Shown: piece by piece, positions 59,429 through 64,000 of the stretch
How positions within the stretch are numbered: position 1 is the first letter of the stretch
Layout: every line of letters starts with the position of its first letter
NCBI GenBank assembly: GCA_044238435.1
Contig: JBIIDH010000003.1
Location: forward strand, 1-64,000
Length of the DNA: 64,000 nucleotides
From: VFMC01 sp044238435
GTDB lineage: Bacteria; Actinomycetota; Acidimicrobiia; Acidimicrobiales; Ilumatobacteraceae
Direction of reading: 5' to 3'
The notes under the pieces: generated by a model
What the model saw: only the letters and a program-made list of their open reading frames with translations
Database searches by the model: none
What the model was told of the DNA's origin: nothing
Program-made: the position numbers and the translations under genes

Positions 59429-61978
59429 TCAGGTGAGCGAGAGCGGAGTCGGCCACTCTCCTTGCCGGACGCGGGCAGTGGCCACTGCCTCCGGCCCCGG
59501 CCAACCGAGCAGGAAGCCCTGGAGTTCGGTCACACCCAGTCGGGCAAGCAGTTCAGCCTGCTGGTGCGTCTCGACTCCCTCGGCGGTCGTCTTCATCCCC
59601 AGACTGTCGGCAAGCTGCGTGACGGCACGGATGATGGCGAGACAGGCCGGCCGCGTCTCCAGGTCGGCAACGAACGACCGATCGATCTTGATCCTGTCGA
59701 AGGCGAACACCTGCAGATACGAGAGCGAGCAGTACCCGGTGCCGAAGTCGTCGAGCGCAACACGCACGCCGAACTGCCGGATCATCGCGATCCGAGCGAG
59801 CGTCGCAGGGCTCGCATCGAGGAGCACGCTCTCGGTCAACTCCAGTTCGAGCCGATCGCCGGGGAGACCCGTGTTGCGCAAGATCGACGCGATGCGCTGT
59901 GGCAGGTCGCTCTGGGCCACCTGCACAGCCGAGAGGTTCACGGCGATCCGAAGCGGTTCCCGCCATGTGGCGGCTGCACGACAGGCTTCCTCGAGCACGA
60001 CGTCGCCGATGTCGACGATCACGCCGGTCTCCTCGGCGACCCGGACGAACTCGCTGGGCGGTACGAGGCCACGGGTCGGGTGTTGCCAACGGACCAACGC
60101 TTCGAATCCGACGAGGGCGCCGGTGTCGGCCTCGACCATGGGCTGATAGTGGACGACGAACTGCCGCTGCTCGATTGCATCGAACAACTCCTGCTCGAGA
60201 TGGCGTCGCTGGTTGTCCATCTCGTCCAAGGTCGAGTCGTAGCGCAGCACGCGACCTCGGCCGTCGGCCTTGGCACGATAGAGCGCCCGGTCGGCACGGT
60301 TGAGCAGCTCGTCGCTGTCGGTCCCGTCGTGCGGAGCCACTGCGATCCCGATCGAGCCGCCCGGCATCCACGCCTGGCCCTCGACCACCATCTCCAGGGT
60401 CAGCACCCCGAGTATCTCGCTGGCGATCGCCTCGGCCTGCATCGACAGCTCGCAGCCCTCGAGCGTGATCACGAACTCGTCACCGCCCCACCGCGCCACG
60501 ATTCCTCGGGCCCCGACTGCCGCGCGCATACGTGACGCAGCCGTCGCCAAGTAGGCGTCGCCAGCCGCGTGACCAAGCGTGTCGTTGATCAGTTTCAGGC
60601 GATCCAGATCGACACACAGCACCGCATAGGCCTTGCCTGCCGCACGCGACGCGATCTGGTCGAGGTGCATCCTCATCATCGCCCGGTTCGGCAGGTCGGT
60701 GAGGGGGTCTGTCAGGGCGAGCCGGGTGATCTCGTCGGTACGCGCTGCGACCTTCATCTCGAGCTCGCTGGCGTGGCGCTCGGCAGCGCTCCGCTGGCGT
60801 CGGAACTGCGCCCAGATCGCGCCGGCGAGCACCGTGAGCACCACCAGGATCAACATGCTCGTCAACTCGAACGAGCGCGTGGCCCTGGCCTCGAGTGAGG
60901 TGTCGAAGTCGGCGTTCGGGCGTGCGACCCAGACCGACCAGGATCCTTTCGGATCGAGGATCCCGAGGTCGTAGACCTCCGAGAAGAGCAGACCCGGGTC
61001 GCGTTGTCCGGACTCGAAGAAGGGGCGCGATGTCTCGACATCAGTCAGGTCGGTCTCGAGCGAGTATCCGTACGCCTGGTTGTAGAGCACGGCATTGTCG
61101 CCCGGAAGAGCGGCAGCGAGGGCACGGTCGAGCACGATCGCCGCGACGAGACCGTTGAATGCACCATCGGGCCCGTAGAACGGCACCGAGAGCAAGATGC
61201 CCATCCGGTCGGCGTCGAGTCCGGAGCGGATGAAGTAGGTGTTGTCACAGGTGATCAGGCTCTTCGATCCGATCATGGGCACATTCAGTCCGTCGATCGA
61301 TTCGCGTCGTGGGAATCTCTCCTGCATCCATCTCGCCTGAGCGGCGAACTCGCGGTACTCGTGGATCTCGATCTCCTCCTCGGCACCTTCCACCAGCGAG
61401 TCGCGCTCGGCTTCGTCGACTCGTGCCGCCGCGTCGACGATCAGCTCGTCGAACATGACGATCGGCTCCTCGGGCCTGCCGGTCACCGGATCCACACGCT
61501 CCGGATCAAAGTCGCCGGGGATCACGTACACCTCCGACACGGCCACCGCGTCGGCGAGGTTGTTGTAGATCTGCTGGAACGTTTCGCGGCTGTCGCCGAC
61601 CAGCGATCTGCCGTGACGATCGACGGCCCGCACGCTCGGCAGCGCGGCGAGTGTGCGCAGGTCTTCGTAGACGTGCTCGAAGAGCTGTTCGACGGGCCTC
61701 GCCTGTGCTCTGGCCTCCTCGTCGGCGTTGCGGAGGTACGACGCCAGAGCGATCGAGCGGCGCCGATCGGTCTCGAAATGGATGATCGTCGCCAGCAGGC
61801 CGGCGACCAGGAGAAGCACTGCGAACCCGCCGAGCATGTGTCGGTCGACCCGGTCCACACTCGACTCCGTTCGACGTTGCGACAACGAAGGGCCATCAGC
61901 GAGGCCGGTCGTGGCAGGGGGTTGCCCGTCGACCGGGCGATCTTGGTGCCGGTCAGACAACGGGGCACGAAAACGCAT
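59429..61978 (-). CDS. GGDEF-EAL protein with extracytoplasmic sensor domain
   Basis: 849 residues. Membrane helices about 48-67 and 372-391 enclose an extracytoplasmic sensor region of about 300 residues. The cytoplasmic part has GGDEF (498-502) and then EAL-type motifs: FEALVRW, NLSAVQ, LELTES, DDFGTG, KIDRSFV and AEGVET. No RxxD allosteric site is seen five residues before GGDEF. It may make or break c-di-GMP, with both centres apparently intact. Start ATG 61978. It runs opposite to the methyltransferase. Confidence 0.92.
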   Translation of the reverse strand: MRFRAPLSDRHQDRPVDGQPPATTGLADGPSLSQRRTESSVDRVDRHMLGGFAVLLLVAGLLATIIHFETDRRRSIALASYLRNADEEARAQARPVEQLFEHVYEDLRTLAALPSVRAVDRHGRSLVGDSRETFQQIYNNLADAVAVSEVYVIPGDFDPERVDPVTGRPEEPIVMFDELIVDAAARVDEAERDSLVEGAEEEIEIHEYREFAAQARWMQERFPRRESIDGLNVPMIGSKSLITCDNTYFIRSGLDADRMGILLSVPFYGPDGAFNGLVAAIVLDRALAAALPGDNAVLYNQAYGYSLETDLTDVETSRPFFESGQRDPGLLFSEVYDLGILDPKGSWSVWVARPNADFDTSLEARATRSFELTSMLILVVLTVLAGAIWAQFRRQRSAAERHASELEMKVAARTDEITRLALTDPLTDLPNRAMMRMHLDQIASRAAGKAYAVLCVDLDRLKLINDTLGHAAGDAYLATAASRMRAAVGARGIVARWGGDEFVITLEGCELSMQAEAIASEILGVLTLEMVVEGQAWMPGGSIGIAVAPHDGTDSDELLNRADRALYRAKADGRGRVLRYDSTLDEMDNQRRHLEQELFDAIEQRQFVVHYQPMVEADTGALVGFEALVRWQHPTRGLVPPSEFVRVAEETGVIVDIGDVVLEEACRAAATWREPLRIAVNLSAVQVAQSDLPQRIASILRNTGLPGDRLELELTESVLLDASPATLARIAMIRQFGVRVALDDFGTGYCSLSYLQVFAFDRIKIDRSFVADLETRPACLAIIRAVTQLADSLGMKTTAEGVETHQQAELLARLGVTELQGFLLGWPGPEAVATARVRQGEWPTPLSLT

Positions 61979-62098
61979 GAGGGGCTATCGGTCGGCAGGG
62001 GCGCAACCTTGAACCCTCTGTTCGAGCAGTGGCATGAGTGCGGCGAACGGGCGATGTCGAGCCCGAGCATCCGGCGCTGATTCGACCATGATGTTGCC

Positions 62099-62782
62099 GT
62101 GGACGACGGATCAGGCGACAGCGAACCGGTCGACGAGTTGCTCGCCGCGGCGTACGCGCTCGACGGACCCGAGGCGAACCGGTCGCTCTACGCCCGGTGG
62201 GCCGCCACCTACGAGGTCGACTTCATCGCCGAGAGCGGCTACCGCTACCACGAGCGGGTCGCTGCCGTGTTCGCAGAGCATTGCCTGCCCGTCGTCGAGC
62301 CCGATGAGGCGGTCGCCGATGTGGGGTGCGGTACGGGCGTCGTCGGCCAGGCGTTGGTGCGCCATCGGCCCGTCATCATCGACGGCCTCGACCTCTCACC
62401 CGAGATGCTGCAGCAGGCGGCACGCAAGGTGCACGACGGCGGGCTGGTGTATCGCCGACTGCTCGAGACCGACCTCACCCGGCCGCTGACAATGGCGCCC
62501 GGGTCGTATGCCGGGCTCATCAGCGTCGGCACGTTCACCCACGGCCACCTCGGCCCCGAGGTGCTCGACGGGTTGCTCGCCATCGTGCGCCCCGGTGGCC
62601 GTTGCGCGATCGGCGTGAACGCCGCGCACTACGCGTCGCACGGGTTCGATGCTGCGTTCGACCGATTGGCCGGTAGCCGACAGATCGACGACCTGAGGCT
62701 GATCGACGTGGCCATCTATGCCGGCGATGACCACACCGACCCCGACCAGTACGCCCACGTCGCCGTCTTCACCGTCGTCTGA
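62099..62782 (+). CDS. Class I SAM-dependent methyltransferase
   Basis: 227 residues. SAM-binding motif VADVGCGTGVVGQAL and DGLDLSPEMLQQAARK, followed by GSYAGLISVGTFTHGHL. The substrate is unknown. Start GTG 62099; other nearby ATG codons (62088, 62091) are out of frame. Confidence 0.85.
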   Translation: MDDGSGDSEPVDELLAAAYALDGPEANRSLYARWAATYEVDFIAESGYRYHERVAAVFAEHCLPVVEPDEAVADVGCGTGVVGQALVRHRPVIIDGLDLSPEMLQQAARKVHDGGLVYRRLLETDLTRPLTMAPGSYAGLISVGTFTHGHLGPEVLDGLLAIVRPGGRCAIGVNAAHYASHGFDAAFDRLAGSRQIDDLRLIDVAIYAGDDHTDPDQYAHVAVFTVV

Positions 62783-62813
62783 CTGTTGGCGGTGGCCGCA
62801 GCCTGCTGCTCGG

Positions 62814-63962
62814 TCATCCTGCCTGCGGCACGGGCACCGGGAGCGGAGACGAACGGGCGCGGAGTCGGCCGTAGCCCCACAGCAGCGGCAGGGTGATGAG
62901 CAGCGGCACGAGCACCGCGAGCGGGCGGGTGGCCCACCACAGACCCGAGATCTCGAGGTTGTCGACGCGCTTGCCCGTCAGCCGCCAGAACCCGTACAGC
63001 GCCAGGGCCATGCCCGTGGAGTGCAGCAGGTACAGCGGCATCGCATAGGTGTTCATCACGCTGCGGAACCGCACCCAGCGGGGCCGATCGAGCCGGGCCA
63101 ACAGCGCAGGCCGCAGCAACGCCAACGCGCCGATCTGGAAGGTGGCGAGGGCCACGATCGCCAGGCTGGGCGGGCTCATGTTCGAGAACCGGTCGCCGGG
63201 CACCCCCACCATCGATGCCGGGTACAGGCCCGCCCACACCAGCCCGATCAGTCCGAACAGGCCGGCCCACATGATGGCCTGCTGCTGGCGCCGGTCGAGC
63301 GCGCACACCCGGTCGTACGAGAAACCCACCACGAATGCCAGGCCCCACACGAACCACATGTTCGCCCACCCGATCCACGGCACATCGTGCGAGAAGCGGG
63401 CCACGTCGACCAACGCTGCGGCCCCCGCCAGCCACACCGGCAGCAGGATGCCGAAGCGTCGGTGCAGCCACAGCCACAGCGGCAGGGCCGCGATGATGAG
63501 CAGGTAGGTGCCGGCGAACCAGAGGGGGCTGAGCACCAGCAGCATCACCCGGCCCATCCAGTCGATGTCGTAGACCGCCGCCATCGCGATGGCGATGGCC
63601 CACCAGGCCACGATCAGCCCCAGGGCGGGCAGGGCGATCTCGCGCAGGCGGCGCACGAGGTACTCGCCCATCGTGTCGCCCCGCGCCTGCGCTGCGTGCC
63701 AGCCCGACCAGGTGGCCCAACCGCCGACGAAGAAGAACAGCGGCATCACCTGCAGGGCCCAGGTGAGCAGCCACAGGCCCCGGGTGTAGCCGATGGGGTT
63801 CGACACATGGGGGCCGTCGGCGCGCCAGTCGAACACCGTGAAGCACCAGTGGTACAGCACCACCACCACCAGGCTGCCCGCTCGAACGAGATCGACGAAG
63901 GGGTCGCGCCCACTGGGCACGACCGGGTCGTCGGGCGACCGCGGGGCGGGCTGCGCCTCCAC
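62814..63962 (-). CDS. Acyltransferase-3-family membrane protein
   Basis: 382 residues with about ten hydrophobic helices. RDPFVDLVRAGSLVVVVLYHW at the start matches the acyltransferase-3 opening with the HxxW-like region. These enzymes acetylate or succinylate surface glycans and antibiotics. Start GTG 63962; just downstream of the 5' fragment ending at 63967, likely in one operon. Confidence 0.85.
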   Translation of the reverse strand: MEAQPAPRSPDDPVVPSGRDPFVDLVRAGSLVVVVLYHWCFTVFDWRADGPHVSNPIGYTRGLWLLTWALQVMPLFFFVGGWATWSGWHAAQARGDTMGEYLVRRLREIALPALGLIVAWWAIAIAMAAVYDIDWMGRVMLLVLSPLWFAGTYLLIIAALPLWLWLHRRFGILLPVWLAGAAALVDVARFSHDVPWIGWANMWFVWGLAFVVGFSYDRVCALDRRQQQAIMWAGLFGLIGLVWAGLYPASMVGVPGDRFSNMSPPSLAIVALATFQIGALALLRPALLARLDRPRWVRFRSVMNTYAMPLYLLHSTGMALALYGFWRLTGKRVDNLEISGLWWATRPLAVLVPLLITLPLLWGYGRLRARSSPLPVPVPQAG

Positions 63963-63966
63963 TTGG

Positions 63967-64000
63967 TCAGCCCCCGGCGTCGATCGGTCGGGTGATGACG
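63967..64000 (-). CDS. C-terminal fragment of a coding region at the window edge
   Basis: The minus strand reads VITRPIDAGG then TGA at 63967-63969, 4 bp before the acyltransferase start. It looks like the end of a co-directional gene whose body lies past base 64000. Only ten codons are visible, so family and reality are uncertain. Confidence 0.3.
   Translation of the reverse strand, partial: VITRPIDAGG

Noticed and set aside
1..64000. tRNA, rRNA, CRISPR array, insertion sequence or prophage
   Set aside because: No cloverleaf-like block, array of direct repeats with spacers, transposase or phage structural gene is recognisable; the only mobile-looking gene is the DUF222 HNH protein.

Overview
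The window is 64 kb of dense, very GC-rich DNA whose codons end mostly in G or C. Start codons are ATG or GTG and many adjacent genes overlap by ATGA, GTGA or TGATG. A mycothiol-type nitroreductase homologue (29435-30046), a DUF222/13E12 HNH endonuclease (25877-27228), an actinobacterial [4Fe-4S] APS reductase and lipoproteins with long Thr/Pro/Val linkers point to a free-living aerobic actinobacterium. I suspect the Acidimicrobiia, but that is inference. I see no rRNA, tRNA, CRISPR array, phage or insertion sequence, and no gene-free stretch longer than 300 bases.

Layout. 1-9.1 kb: end of a response regulator, secreted proteins, an M23 peptidase, HDOD protein, DEAD-box helicase, membrane protein, AMIN-like lipoprotein and phosphofructokinase. 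8.4-10.7 kb: an overlapping four-gene operon with an S26B (SipW/Sec11-type) signal peptidase and its two probable secreted substrates. 10.9-20.1 kb: a divergent peptide-utilisation locus. On the minus strand are asparaginase, two serine hydrolases, an M20 peptidase and a COG3375-type GNAT acyltransferase, every junction overlapping by 4 bp. On the plus strand are an oligopeptide binding protein and two permeases without ATPases. 20.1-21.9 kb: a gene read as a UGSC-family selenoprotein, with an in-frame UGA at the U of U-G-S-C followed by a bacterial SECIS-like hairpin. 21.9-30 kb: exonuclease III, a Rieske oxygenase, a TrpB2-type enzyme, a frameshifted HNH gene and small oxidoreductase, VOC and transport genes. 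30.1-33.4 kb: an Fe(III) ABC transporter preceded by a DtxR/IdeR-like palindrome. 33.5-37.2 kb: assimilatory sulfate reduction (cysH-cysD-cysN) with an Rrf2 regulator; both promoters share a TCGGAATTA motif. 37.2-44.8 kb: an old-yellow-enzyme homologue, a GDT1 transporter, FtsH, ACR3, an aldolase, a monooxygenase and an enoyl-CoA hydratase. 44.9-46.9 kb: a glycosyltransferase and a zinc-ribbon methyltransferase. 46.9-49.5 kb: FMN riboswitch then ribE-ribBA-ribH. 51.8-59.3 kb: a catabolic island (MhpA-like hydroxylase, TetR regulator, P450, extradiol-type VOC dioxygenase, CMD protein, FAH-family hydrolase, PEP-utilising His-domain protein) carrying three copies of one 14-bp palindrome. 59.4-64 kb: a GGDEF-EAL protein, a methyltransferase and an acyltransferase-3 membrane protein.

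The strongest unusual signals are the UGA-interrupted UGSC gene with its hairpin, the peptide/D-amino-acid-like operon, the repeated TetR-type operator in the catabolic island, the shared Rrf2-type motif in the sulfur locus, and a lone phosphotransfer His-domain protein without its ATP-grasp partner. Functions are assigned by reading motifs and family resemblance; no database search was run.
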